Shown one piece after another: positions 25,223 to 34,677 of a DNA stretch of 64,000 nucleotides (positions are counted from its first letter, which is position 1; each line of letters opens with the position of its first letter). A program made the position numbers and the translations under genes. Below the pieces are notes generated by a model. It was not told the DNA's origin and searched no databases. It saw only the letters and a program-made list of their open reading frames with translations. The DNA comes from Alcanivorax sediminis. GTDB lineage: Bacteria > Pseudomonadota > Gammaproteobacteria > Pseudomonadales > Alcanivoracaceae. The stretch is taken from positions 62,001 to 126,000 of the forward strand of contig NZ_WIRE01000003.1 in assembly GCF_009601165.1 (NCBI RefSeq), written 5' to 3'.

Positions 25223-25603
25223 ATGATAGAAAAATTCATCGCCAAAGTGCCTTCGCGCATCTGGGCGGAGGGTCGTCCGGGCAAAGCAAAGCAATGGGAG
25301 GCCGAGTTTAATGTGGCTTCCTGGGTGCGGGTTGCAGGTGCATCAGGGCAGGTGCAGCTGGTTGTGCGCTATGTGGATAACAGCAATGACCGGTCTGTGC
25401 TGGTGGATTCTGCTGAGGTGACCGGGGAGGGCAGTGCATTGCTGTCTGGCTCAGTCCTGTTGCGGTTGAGCGCTGAGGTTGAACAGGTACAGGTGTCCCT
25501 GCGGCTTGCCGATGCCGCCATGAACTTTGTGGTAGAAGAGTTGTTCATGCAGCGCCGGGGTTCGGCACTGGGTGCATCCGACAAGCTCATTTCCAATTTC
25601 TGA
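25223..25603 (+). CDS. Hypothetical protein, 126 residues
   Basis: Not recognised. From ATG 25223 (MIEKFIAKVPSRIW) the product is soluble and beta-strand rich, with alternating hydrophobic residues (WVRVAGASGQVQLVVRYVDN, then VEQVQVSLRLADAAMNFVVEEL), and has no Cys or signal peptide. The frame opens upstream at 25121, but that part reads as non-coding, and GAGAGA before 25223 may serve as a weak ribosome site. It is isolated, and faces a short minus-strand frame 5 bp away. Confidence 0.6.
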   Translation: MIEKFIAKVPSRIWAEGRPGKAKQWEAEFNVASWVRVAGASGQVQLVVRYVDNSNDRSVLVDSAEVTGEGSALLSGSVLLRLSAEVEQVQVSLRLADAAMNFVVEELFMQRRGSALGASDKLISNF

Positions 25604-25607
25604 TCGA

Positions 25608-25811
25608 CTAGCCCTGTTTAATATACGGCTCTGTCCCAGCCTGTCCGGATGCTTTTCGGGTGGGCTTTTGTTGCTCAGAGAGTGAAAGCGAGCCAACCGG
25701 TTGCTCAAGCAGGGATTCCGGCCATTGTTCGAAATCCAGTCCAGTAAGCCGGTTCAGGTTTTCCAGTGCCGTGTCAGGCCGCAATGTGCTGACTTTCAGT
25801 ATCCTGCTCAT
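25608..25811 (-). CDS. Possible small protein, 67 residues
   Basis: Not recognised. The translation reads like a real protein in its first 40 residues (MSRILKVSTLRPDTALENLN, then TGLDFEQWPESLL) and becomes low-complexity and polar after that. GGGGA lies about ten bases before the ATG. It is convergent with the 126-residue gene. It could equally be a chance frame in the 371-bp stretch 25604-25974. The remainder of that stretch holds only an 8-bp inverted repeat (GCTGCCGG at 25906, CCGGCAGC at 25940) with no T-run. Confidence 0.35.
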   Translation of the reverse strand: MSRILKVSTLRPDTALENLNRLTGLDFEQWPESLLEQPVGSLSLSEQQKPTRKASGQAGTEPYIKQG

Positions 25812-25974
25812 GATCCGGTCCCCGTTTGTCTATACCGACAAAAGCGAGAACCGTGCCAGTCTTGTTCATTTTATTTAATCAATATTATCAGTGGGTTGGC
25901 GAATTGCTGCCGGAGCGTTGTCGCGCCAAAAGCCGGTGCCCGGCAGCATGTGACAATTTTTGTAACCTTGGCTG

Positions 25975-26808
25975 TCAGTCGAGGAAGAAATCGGGCAACA
26001 GCTTGTCATCGTCCAGGTTCGGGTCCACACGGTAGCCGCTGAAGTCCGTGGTGCCGGTATCGCGCAGCACATCTTCATCCACAAAGAACTGGCCGCTGGC
26101 AGCGGAAACCGGGCGGGTGAGAATGGCGTAGGCTGCATCAGCCATGATCGACGGCTGGCGGGCAGCTTGTACCGACGGCACACCGCCCAGCTGGTTCTGT
26201 ACGGCGGCGGTATTGATGACCGTTTTCGGCCACAGGGCATTCACGGCCACCTTGCCCTTGTATTCGTCCGCCATGCCGAGCACGCACAAACTCATGCCAT
26301 ATTTCGCCATGGTGTAGGCCACGTGGCGACCGAACCAGTGAGGGGCCATGTTCAGCGGTGGGGCCAGATTAAGGATGTGCGGATTACTGGCCTTGCGCAG
26401 ATGGGGCAGACATAGCTTGCTGGCCATGAAGGTCCCGCGGCTATTGATCTGATGCATCAGGTCATAGGACTTCATGCTGGTGCCTTCGGTGCCGGTCAGC
26501 GAAATGGCGCTGGCGTTATTGACCAGAATATCGATGCCGCCAAAGGTGTCTACGGTCTTGTCCACGGCAGCCTGTAACTGATCTTCGTGGCGTATGTCGC
26601 CCACGCAGACCAGTGGGTTGCCACCCGCTTCGCGAATTTCTTCCGCTGCGGTGTAGATAGTGCCCGGCAGTTTGGGGTGCGGCTCGGTGGTTTTCGCAAA
26701 CAGAGCGATGTTGGCGCCATCCTTTGCCGCCTTGAGTGCAATGGCCTTGCCAATGCCGCGGCTGGCGCCAGTGATAAAAAGGGTTTTGTTTTGCAGTGAG
26801 TTGGACAT
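25975..26808 (-). CDS. Short-chain dehydrogenase, HSDL2-like
   Basis: The 277-residue product resembles the N-terminal domain of hydroxysteroid dehydrogenase-like protein 2, a group tied to fatty-acid metabolism. It has the cofactor motif GASRGIG, NNASA, and catalytic Tyr/Lys in AYTMAKYG. The long insertion NMAPHWFGRHVA before the Tyr and NALWPKT after it are HSDL2-like. At the position where HSDL2 has the catalytic Ser (ISPPLN) this protein has Ala (LAPPLN), so catalysis may be altered or rely on another residue. The SCP2 domain of animal HSDL2 is absent. GGGAGAG precedes the ATG. The gene is divergent from the AraC-type regulator gene. Confidence 0.85.
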   Translation of the reverse strand: MSNSLQNKTLFITGASRGIGKAIALKAAKDGANIALFAKTTEPHPKLPGTIYTAAEEIREAGGNPLVCVGDIRHEDQLQAAVDKTVDTFGGIDILVNNASAISLTGTEGTSMKSYDLMHQINSRGTFMASKLCLPHLRKASNPHILNLAPPLNMAPHWFGRHVAYTMAKYGMSLCVLGMADEYKGKVAVNALWPKTVINTAAVQNQLGGVPSVQAARQPSIMADAAYAILTRPVSAASGQFFVDEDVLRDTGTTDFSGYRVDPNLDDDKLLPDFFLD

Positions 26809-26973
26809 GTTGCTCTCCCGGGAATCTGGCCTGCAAACCTACCAAGCGCTTGGTTTATTGGCAATAGCGCCCTGTCCAAGTGTCCCGTGGTCACTTGTAA
26901 GATCTGGAATGGCAGGATATGGTGTCTGGCTCGGTCATTTGGGGCCATGGACGGCTTTATCAGGATAATAGCG

Positions 26974-27990
26974 ATGACAATATTGAAGATGGATCCGGCG
27001 GAGTACTCTGTCTCTGCGGAATATCTGTCCCTGATGCTGGACGTGTTGGCAAGACGTGGAATTGCCAGTGAGGAACTGCTCGCGGGCACTCAGATTGAGC
27101 CCGGCTGCTGGCGGGACCCCAAGGCACGGGTGTCGGCCCAGGATTTTGAGAAGGTGTCCTCCCGGGCCATCCGCATGACAGGGGAGCCCTGGATTGGCTG
27201 GGAGCTCGGGGCGTCGATGACCCTGTCTTCCCATGGTTTTCTGGGCTATGCGGCCATGAGCAGCGCGACCCTGGGGGAGGCCCTGGAGTTGGCGGTGAAA
27301 TATTTCCGGACCCGCAGCACCATGGTGCAGCTGGAGACTTTCCAGGAAGGGGATATGGCGGTGCTGCAGGTTAACGAGCTGCTCTCTCTGGGGGGGCTGA
27401 CTCCGTTGACGATGGAAAGCCTGTTCTCCAGTTTCCACTTCATGGGGCAGAAGTTATTGCCGGGCATGGATGTGCTCGGTGAGCTGCGCTTCTCCTACCC
27501 CGAGCCCGATTATTTCGAGCGTATGCGCCCATTGATGCCCGTGCCGGTCTATTTTGACTGTGCCTATAATCAAATGCGCTTCCCGGTGTCCCGTCTGGAC
27601 AGCCCCCTGCAGTTTGCCGATCCGCGACTGGCACGGATGGCGGCGGATCAGTGTGAGCAGGAAATGGCGACCATCAAGGCGCCGCCGGCCCTGCTGGGTC
27701 AGGTGCGCCGGATCATCCTGACAGGTGGCGGTCGTTTCCCCAGCGTCGAAGAGGTGGCGAGTGAGCTGCATATGTCCTCGCGTACGCTGAAGCGCAAGCT
27801 CCAGCAGTTGGGCACCAGCTACCAGGAGATTCTCGATGGTCTGCGCAAGGGGCTGGCAGTGGAATTTCTCACCCAGTCAGATCACACCGTGGACGAAATT
27901 GCCATGTCGCTTGGGTATTCTGATGCCTCGAATTTTGCCCGTGCCTTCCGGCGCTGGACCAGCCGCAGCCCTTCTGATTACCGGGCATAG
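26974..27990 (+). CDS. AraC-family transcriptional regulator
   Basis: The 338-residue product has an N-terminal ligand-binding domain of the Arabinose_bd type seen in many lipid-related AraC regulators (about residues 20-210, with FEKVSSRAIRMTGEPWIGWELG). The C-terminal helix-turn-helix domain (about 245-335) carries VASELHMSSRTLKRKLQQLG and the second-helix signature IAMSLGYSDASNFARAFRRW. ATG 26974 (MTILKMDP) is preferred because AGGAT lies upstream; longer starts run into the intergenic region. It is divergent from the HSDL2-like SDR gene, which is the most likely target. The effector may be a fatty acid, by inference. Confidence 0.85.
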   Translation: MTILKMDPAEYSVSAEYLSLMLDVLARRGIASEELLAGTQIEPGCWRDPKARVSAQDFEKVSSRAIRMTGEPWIGWELGASMTLSSHGFLGYAAMSSATLGEALELAVKYFRTRSTMVQLETFQEGDMAVLQVNELLSLGGLTPLTMESLFSSFHFMGQKLLPGMDVLGELRFSYPEPDYFERMRPLMPVPVYFDCAYNQMRFPVSRLDSPLQFADPRLARMAADQCEQEMATIKAPPALLGQVRRIILTGGGRFPSVEEVASELHMSSRTLKRKLQQLGTSYQEILDGLRKGLAVEFLTQSDHTVDEIAMSLGYSDASNFARAFRRWTSRSPSDYRA

Positions 27991-28045
27991 GTTTGCTGGA
28001 TGCTGATGCAGGCGGGCCCTTGCCTGTCTGCTTAGGGAGTCAACT

Positions 28046-28456
28046 ATGTCGACGCTACACCCCCGCCTCGCTGCGGACACCCGTGCGCTGGGAGAAACCG
28101 CTCTTTGCTGGTTGCGCTGGATGAATGACCAGCGTTTTGCCTGGATCATCGTCGTGCCCAAGCGTGAGGGGCTGCGTGAATGGCATCACTTGCCGGCAGA
28201 TGAGCAGGTGGAGCTGTTAAGGCAAGTGAATGCGCTGGCGGGTCAGCTGGAAAGGGTCACCGGTGCCGACAAGATCAATATCGGTGCCCTGGGCAATATG
28301 GTTCCGCAGTTGCACATCCACGTGATTGCCCGTTTCGCAGATGACCCGTGCTGGCCTGGCCCGGTATGGGGGCAGGGGCAGCCGCAGCCATGGCCGGAAG
28401 GCGGGAGGCCTGACTGGTTGAATCAGCTGGATCTGGCAGTGCTGGAGGGCATGTGA
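28046..28456 (+). CDS. HIT-domain protein with Gln-first triad
   Basis: The 136-residue product has the histidine-triad hydrolase fold: WIIVVPKREGLREWHHL, a helix with INIGALGNMVPQ, and QLHIHVIARF. In most HIT proteins the motif is H-x-H-x-H; here the first His is Gln, a variant I recall in related gammaproteobacterial proteins. The last two His, including the nucleophile, are kept, so nucleotide hydrolase activity remains possible. Its stop overlaps the next start (ATGTGA). Confidence 0.85.
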   Translation: MSTLHPRLAADTRALGETALCWLRWMNDQRFAWIIVVPKREGLREWHHLPADEQVELLRQVNALAGQLERVTGADKINIGALGNMVPQLHIHVIARFADDPCWPGPVWGQGQPQPWPEGGRPDWLNQLDLAVLEGM

Positions 28457-28647
28457 GCGGCCTATTACCCGCATCTGTGCAGTGCCCCTGTTGCTGGGAA
28501 ACCATTGAGGTGTTGATCGATGGTTCGCTGGAGGAGCAGGAATACGTGGAGGACTGTCAGGTGTGCTGCCAGCCGCTACTGTTTACGGTGCGGGTGCCGT
28601 TTGACAGTGACGAGCCAGTGGTGGATGTCCGGCCCGAGAATGAGTAG
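28453..28647 (+). CDS. CPXCG-motif cysteine-rich protein
   Basis: The 64-residue product matches the small CPxCG family: QCPCCWETIEVLID, then EDCQVCCQPL. The two Cys pairs are probably a zinc ribbon. It starts at GTG 28453, overlapping the HIT stop, so the pair is coupled. The molecular role of the family is unknown. Its stop TAG is the first part of a heptamer-containing inverted repeat. Confidence 0.85.
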   Translation: MSGLLPASVQCPCCWETIEVLIDGSLEEQEYVEDCQVCCQPLLFTVRVPFDSDEPVVDVRPENE

Positions 28648-28648
28648 C

Positions 28649-28792
28649 TACAAGTGACAAGCTGCAAGCTACAACGCGTCACCTTCCCGGAATTTGTAGA
28701 AACGATATTGGCCGCGCACCAAGGTTTGCGTCGCGGCGCCACCGTTTGAGTCAATGCCAGCCTTTCCCCGCGTTGTAGCTTGCAGCTTGTCG
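28649..28792. repeat. Small element bounded by a 23-bp perfect inverted repeat made of heptamers
   Basis: Positions 28656-28678 and 28769-28791 are exact reverse complements, built of the 7-bp units GACAAGCT/GCAAGCT/ACAACGC. The 90-bp interior has no clear gene or terminator. The left arm begins next to the stop of the CPXCG gene, and the right arm ends next to the stop of the convergent SelW-like gene. Confidence 0.85.
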
Positions 28793-29068
28793 CTATTTCT
28801 TGCGGTCGATGTGGCCCAGATCCCGTTCCGGAAATAGCGCATCGCGCACCCGCCGCTTGAGTTCGGTAATTTCCGGAAAGCCGCCTTCCTTTTTTCGTTC
28901 CCAGATGCACAAGTCGTTTGCGCTGATGCGGAAAACTCCACCGGTGCCGGGCTGAAGCGCGACTTCATCCAGCTCGTCACTGAAGGTATTCAGTAACTCC
29001 TGGGCGTACCAGCCGCTTCTCAGCAGCCAGTTGCACTGGCTGCAATAGAGAATGGTGACGCGTTTCAT
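28793..29068 (-). CDS. SelT/SelW/SelH-family (Rdx) protein
   Basis: The 91-residue product has the thioredoxin-like Rdx fold with the redox motif YCSQCNW (Cys replacing selenocysteine) near the N-terminus, followed by RSGWYAQELL and the strand-turn GGVFRISAND that is typical of SelW relatives. These proteins are thought to act in thiol redox reactions, but their substrates are unknown. Its ATG overlaps the stop of the YajG-like lipoprotein gene (ATGA), so the two are co-translated. Confidence 0.85.
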   Translation of the reverse strand: MKRVTILYCSQCNWLLRSGWYAQELLNTFSDELDEVALQPGTGGVFRISANDLCIWERKKEGGFPEITELKRRVRDALFPERDLGHIDRKK

Positions 29069-29649
29069 CAGGCGGGGTCGTTGCCCTGCAGGAAGCTCTG
29101 CATTTTCGGATCTTCCAGCATGCGGGTGATGGCGCCGCTGAGGATATCGTTGATCATTTCCTGGTTGCGGTTGGCGCTGGGGGTGATGGGCAGATCGTGC
29201 TTGATGCTGCTCTTGTAGGTGCCGGTATAGGCCGCCTCAGGGCGGCTGGCTTCGCCGATCAGGATCAGGGAAATGGTGACTGTGTTGACCACATTGCCCT
29301 GCTCGGGCACATAGTCCAGCTGCTCCAGACGCACTTCAAGGCGGCTGGCGTTCTGGTCGGGGTTAAAAGCATTGAAGCCTTGCTGCTGCAGACCTTTGCG
29401 AACCGCTTCTTCAACCGCCGCTTTGACGTCGTTGGCGGGCTGCACCAGCGAGGTTTCCTTGTATACGCCGCCGCGGGTGCCGAATGCCAGCTGGTTTCGG
29501 GAGTCCACCGCGATGACCTGGACAGACTGGTTGTGGCCAATATTGGTGGTCTGGACCTTCGCGACGGGCTGGACATTAATGGACTGGGGGCTAAGGGCAC
29601 AACCGGCAAAGGTGGCGCTCAGGGTCAGAAGCAGGGCAGCACGCAGCAT
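29068..29649 (-). CDS. YajG-family lipoprotein
   Basis: The 193-residue product has a lipoprotein signal (FAGC) and the YajG layout: SINVQPVAKVQ, VIAVDSR, GGVYKETSLVQPANDV, and a C-terminal helix ending in MLEDPKMQSFLQ. YajG proteins are outer-membrane lipoproteins of unknown exact role, adjacent to ampG in enterobacteria. AAGGAG precedes the ATG. It lies 34 bp downstream of ispB on the same strand, so the three minus-strand genes may share a transcript. Confidence 0.82.
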   Translation of the reverse strand: MLRAALLLTLSATFAGCALSPQSINVQPVAKVQTTNIGHNQSVQVIAVDSRNQLAFGTRGGVYKETSLVQPANDVKAAVEEAVRKGLQQQGFNAFNPDQNASRLEVRLEQLDYVPEQGNVVNTVTISLILIGEASRPEAAYTGTYKSSIKHDLPITPSANRNQEMINDILSGAITRMLEDPKMQSFLQGNDPA

Positions 29650-29683
29650 GGTGGCTCCTTGTTGATCGTTGGGTTGTTGGGTG

Positions 29684-30655
29684 TCAGTAGGTGCGTTTCA
29701 GCGACTCTTCGGCAAGCGTCACCAGAGCATCCTTGTAGGGGGAGGCTGGTACGTCCGCGATCGCATCCAGTGCCAGCCGGGTGTGCTCGGCGGCCTTGTC
29801 CACTGTGTATTGAAGACCACCGCTGGCGCGAACAGTTTCAACAATTTCTTGCAGATGATCGAGGCCGCCACTGCGGATGGCGTCCTTGATCACTTTGGCC
29901 TGCTCTTCGGAACCGTTGGCGATGGTATGAATCAGCGGCAGAGTGGGCTTGCCTTCAGCCAGGTCGTCGCCCACGTTCTTGCCCAGCTCGCTGGCGTCAC
30001 CCTGATAATCCAGCACATCGTCAATCAACTGGAAGGCGATGCCCAGATGGCGGCCATACTCGGCAAAGGCGGCGGTGAAGTCCTGGTTGTCAGTAATGCC
30101 GAGCACGGCGCCGGTCTCGGCGGCAGACTCGAACATCTTCGCGGTCTTGTGGTGAATCACCCGCATGTAGTTCTGTTCGGTAGTGTTCGGGTCGCGCACA
30201 TTGATCAGCTGCAGCACTTCACCTTCAGAGATGGTGTTGGTGCTCTGCGAAAAGATATCCAGCAGGCGCGGGTGGCGCAGGGCAACCATCAGTTGCAGGG
30301 CCCGCGAGATCAGGAAGTCGCCCACCAGCACACTGGCTGCGTTGCCCCACACCGCATTGACGGTAGGGCGGCCGCGACGCAGGTTGGATTCATCCACTAC
30401 ATCATCGTGGAGCAGGGTGGCGGTGTGCAGAAACTCGATGATTGCTGCCACATCCACGTGGTTATAGCCGGTATAGCCGGAGGCGCGGGCACATAGAATC
30501 GCCACCAGCGGACGCAGGCGCTTTCCACCGGATTGCACAATGTAGTCACCCACTTCGCGAATCAGCGGGACATTGGAATCGAGATGGTGGGTGATAAAGG
30601 AGTCTACGGCGGCAAAATCCTGCTCGACCGGGGCATAAATGGCCTTGAAATCCAT
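29684..30655 (-). CDS. ispB: Octaprenyl/polyprenyl diphosphate synthase
   Basis: IspB makes the isoprenoid side chain of ubiquinone. The 323-residue product has both Asp-rich motifs, DDVVD (84-88) and DDVLD (212-216), and the GGKRLRP substrate-binding motif near 43. ATG 30655 (MDFKAIY) matches the usual N-terminus; the 37 upstream codons have no homology signature. It is divergent from rplU-rpmA-obg, an arrangement conserved in gammaproteobacteria. The ribosome site is weak. Confidence 0.95.
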   Translation of the reverse strand: MDFKAIYAPVEQDFAAVDSFITHHLDSNVPLIREVGDYIVQSGGKRLRPLVAILCARASGYTGYNHVDVAAIIEFLHTATLLHDDVVDESNLRRGRPTVNAVWGNAASVLVGDFLISRALQLMVALRHPRLLDIFSQSTNTISEGEVLQLINVRDPNTTEQNYMRVIHHKTAKMFESAAETGAVLGITDNQDFTAAFAEYGRHLGIAFQLIDDVLDYQGDASELGKNVGDDLAEGKPTLPLIHTIANGSEEQAKVIKDAIRSGGLDHLQEIVETVRASGGLQYTVDKAAEHTRLALDAIADVPASPYKDALVTLAEESLKRTY

Positions 30656-30931
30656 GTACTTGAGTCCAGGCGGAATGAAGGTGGCGCAACAGCCGGCAAT
30701 GCTAACAGGGGGGGGCTGGCAGTCAACGTATTCTGTCCTATTGTCATTGGGTGATGTCAAAGCCACGCGAACTCCGGCAGAGTGCGGGCAATTATTCGGG
30801 TTTGGCGTTGCGCAGGGTGGTTAATTGCCGTACACTTCGCGGCCCGATTTAACCCTCTGCCTGGCCTGCAAGTGGTTAGCGCCCTGATAAGGGTGGCGCC
30901 CGCCTGAGTGGAGTCGTGCTGGAGCACACAG

Positions 30932-31243
30932 ATGTACGCAGTAATCAAAACTGGTGGCAAGCAGTATCGCGTAGAAGAAGGCGATGTTGTTCGCATCGAA
31001 AAAATTGAAGTAGCAACCGGCGAATCCGTTGATTTCGACCAGGTGCTGCTGGTATCCAACGGCGACGACGTAAAAGTCGGTCAGCCGGTTGTGGAGGGTG
31101 CCAAAGTGACCGCTGAGGTACTTGAGCAGGGTCGTCACAAGAAAGTGAAGATCGTCAAGTTCCGTCGTCGCAAGCACTTCCGCAAGCAGCAGGGCCACCG
31201 TCAGTGGTACACTGCTATCAAAATCACCGGGATCCAGGGCTGA
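30932..31243 (+). CDS. rplU: 50S ribosomal protein L21
   Basis: The 103-residue product ([18 protein letters not shown]) has the exact length and start of L21, which binds 23S rRNA. The ribosome site GGAG at 30921 lies inside a small hairpin (GTGCT-GG-AGCAC), and a second GC-rich hairpin lies about 25 bp further upstream, so translation may be modulated by leader structure. It heads rplU-rpmA. Confidence 0.97.
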   Translation: MYAVIKTGGKQYRVEEGDVVRIEKIEVATGESVDFDQVLLVSNGDDVKVGQPVVEGAKVTAEVLEQGRHKKVKIVKFRRRKHFRKQQGHRQWYTAIKITGIQG

Positions 31244-31274
31244 TCCTTAGACACACTTTCGAGAGGATTAAGAC

Positions 31275-31535
31275 ATGGCGCATAAAAAAGCCGGTGGTAG
31301 TACTCGTAACGGTCGCGATTCGCAAAGTAAGCGCCTTGGCGTTAAGCGTTTCGGCGGCCAGCTGGTAAATGCAGGCGAAATCATCGTTCGCCAGCGCGGC
31401 ACCAAGTTTCACGCTGGTGTGAATGCCGGCATGGGTAAAGACCACACCATCTTTGCTACTGAAACTGGTCGTGTGAAGTTTCAGGTTAAAGGTCCGCTGA
31501 ACCGTCAGTACGTGGTTATCGAGCCTGTGGCCTGA
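31275..31535 (+). CDS. rpmA: 50S ribosomal protein L27
   Basis: The 86-residue product begins [16 protein letters not shown], the classic L27 N-terminus that reaches the peptidyl-transferase centre, and ends VVIEPVA. There is no cleavable N-terminal extension of the Firmicutes type. It follows rplU by 31 bp and is followed by a strong terminator. Confidence 0.98.
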   Translation: MAHKKAGGSTRNGRDSQSKRLGVKRFGGQLVNAGEIIVRQRGTKFHAGVNAGMGKDHTIFATETGRVKFQVKGPLNRQYVVIEPVA

Positions 31536-31550
31536 TCCGTCCGGATCATC

Positions 31551-31587
31551 AAAAAGCCCCGCGAGGCTCTGCCCGCGGGGTTTTTTT
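31551..31587 (+). terminator. Terminator after rplU-rpmA
   Basis: CCCCGCG pairs with CGCGGGG, with an A-run before and seven T after. It separates the ribosomal pair from obg. Confidence 0.92.
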
Positions 31588-31595
31588 GTATTTAA

Positions 31596-32870
<1,275 letters not shown>

Positions 32871-32898
32871 ATGGCCCGGTAGAGCTTAAGGAGCAAAG

Positions 32899-34029
32899 GT
32901 GTCTGATCGCCAGCGTTGGGTTATCAAAATTGGTAGCGCCCTGCTGACCAATGACGGCAAGGGGCTGGATTGTGCGCTAATGCAGTCCTGGGTGGACCGC
33001 ATGGTGATCCTGCGTGAGCGGGGGATCGAGGTGGTCATTGTCTCCTCAGGTGCGGTCGCCGAAGGGATGACGCGCCTTGGTTGGCAGCGTCGTCCCGATT
33101 CCGTTCATGAATTGCAGGCTGCCGCTGCGGTGGGACAGATGGGGCTGGTGCAGGCCTGGGAGTCCCGTTTTCAGAAGCACAATCTGCATACTGCCCAGGT
33201 GTTGCTGACCCATGATGACCTCTCTGATCGCAAGCGCTACCTGAATGGCCGCTCCACGCTGCTGACCCTGTTGGGTTTTGGGGTGGTGCCGGTGGTTAAC
33301 GAGAACGACACTGTGGTCACCGATGAAATCCGTTTTGGTGACAACGATACCCTGGCTGCGTTGGTGGCCAACCTGGTTGAGGCGGATCGTCTGGTGATTC
33401 TCACCGATCAGGAAGGGCTTTTCGATGCGGATCCGCGCAGCAATCCTGATGCCAGGTTAATCAGTGAGGCTCAGGCTTCTGATCCCGCCATTGAGCGGGT
33501 GGCGGGCGGCGGTGGTTTGTTGGGGCGTGGTGGTATGGCCACCAAGGTGCGTGCGGCAAGGCTGGCTGCCCGATCTGGAGCGCTTACCTCGATTGCCTCC
33601 GGGCGCAGCCCGGACGTATTGATCGAGCTGGCGGAGGGGCGGGAGCCGGGTACGACCCTGCTGCCTGATACCTCGCCCATGAATGCGCGCAAGCAGTGGC
33701 TGGCGGGGCATCTTCAGATGCGCGGCCGGGTGGTGCTGGATGCGGGGGCAGTGACGCGGGTCAAAGAGGGTGGGTCGAGCCTGTTGCCGGTGGGGGTGGT
33801 CGATGTGTTTGGCCAGTTCTCTCGTGGCGAGATGGTGGCCTGTGAGACCGAGCAGGGCGAGCGAATTGCCTGTGGTCTGGTCAACTATGATGCTGCCGAT
33901 GCTCGCCGTTTGTGTGGCAAGAAGAGCTCGGAAATTGCAGAAGTGCTCGGCTTTGCCAATGAAGAGGAGCTGATCCACCGGGATAATATGGTGGTGATCG
34001 GCGCGGGAGGTCTGGCGCCGGACGCCTGA
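32899..34029 (+). CDS. proB: Glutamate 5-kinase
   Basis: ProB phosphorylates glutamate in the first step of proline synthesis. The 376-residue product has the amino-acid kinase domain ([16 protein letters not shown] at the start, [38 protein letters not shown]) and a C-terminal PUA domain (about 275-360). Translation starts at GTG 32899, five bases after AAGGAG, and gives the usual MSDRQRWV start. A bidirectional terminator follows. Confidence 0.97.
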   Translation: MSDRQRWVIKIGSALLTNDGKGLDCALMQSWVDRMVILRERGIEVVIVSSGAVAEGMTRLGWQRRPDSVHELQAAAAVGQMGLVQAWESRFQKHNLHTAQVLLTHDDLSDRKRYLNGRSTLLTLLGFGVVPVVNENDTVVTDEIRFGDNDTLAALVANLVEADRLVILTDQEGLFDADPRSNPDARLISEAQASDPAIERVAGGGGLLGRGGMATKVRAARLAARSGALTSIASGRSPDVLIELAEGREPGTTLLPDTSPMNARKQWLAGHLQMRGRVVLDAGAVTRVKEGGSSLLPVGVVDVFGQFSRGEMVACETEQGERIACGLVNYDAADARRLCGKKSSEIAEVLGFANEEELIHRDNMVVIGAGGLAPDA

Positions 34030-34060
34030 ACCAGGCTTCGAGCCTTTGGCGGCATCAGGT

Positions 34061-34101
34061 GGACATAAAAAAACCGGCTCAAGGCCGGTTTTTTTATGTC
34101 C
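34061..34101. terminator. Bidirectional terminator with 18-bp perfect arms
   Basis: The arms 34061-34078 and 34084-34101 are exact reverse complements (GGACATAAAAAAACCGGC on the left) with a TCAAG loop. The pairing runs through the A and T tracts. It serves proB and the convergent rpsT. Confidence 0.95.
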
Positions 34102-34118
34102 AACGTGAACACGTCAGA

Positions 34119-34385
34119 TCAGGCAGCCATGGCCTTGATCTTGGTGTTCAGGCGGCTCTTGTGGCGAGCAGCCTTGTTGGGGTGAAACTTGCCCTTACGG
34201 GTGGCTTTGTCCAGCACGGATACCGCTTGGGTGTAAGCTTCCTGGGCGGCACCTTGGTCGCCGGACGCAATAGCCGCGTTCACCTTTTTCAGGTATGTGC
34301 GCACCATGGAGCGCATCGCTGCGTTGTGCTGACGGCGCTTTTCCGCCTGACGCGCACGCTTGCGTGCTTGCGGTGAATTAGCCAA
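34119..34385 (-). CDS. rpsT: 30S ribosomal protein S20
   Basis: The 88-residue basic product (MANSPQARKRARQAEKRRQH at the start, NKAARHKSRLN near the end) is S20, a 16S rRNA-binding protein. Length is normal. It is divergent from murJ across a 292-bp intergenic region; that region contains a short TTGCC-ATAC-GGCAA hairpin near 34630 but no other clear element. Confidence 0.97.
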   Translation of the reverse strand: MANSPQARKRARQAEKRRQHNAAMRSMVRTYLKKVNAAIASGDQGAAQEAYTQAVSVLDKATRKGKFHPNKAARHKSRLNTKIKAMAA

Positions 34386-34677
34386 GGTCCTGCTCCTATC
34401 TTGAATTCTGAAGTCGAAATTGGTTTATGACACAGGCCGGTTACCGGCCAGCTCGCACTGCTGCGACCCGGTTTATGGTCAAAAAACAGGCGTGCCACGG
34501 TCTAAAGACGCGCAACTATGCCGATCTCGCCGGGTGTTGTCAATGGGAAACGGCGTCTGAAATGATCATCGGTAGCGGCGATGGCGGCCTTTCGCTACTC
34601 TTGCCCGATTCTGCCATATAGATGCCGTTGCCATACGGCAAACAAGGCGCTGGTACGCTTGATCCGCCGGAGAACCC

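Noticed and set aside
28669..28980. Minus-strand frame crossing the 23-bp inverted repeat
   Set aside because: It overlaps the SelW-like gene in another frame and reads into the repeat. The SelW-like frame has the family motif and coupling to YajG.
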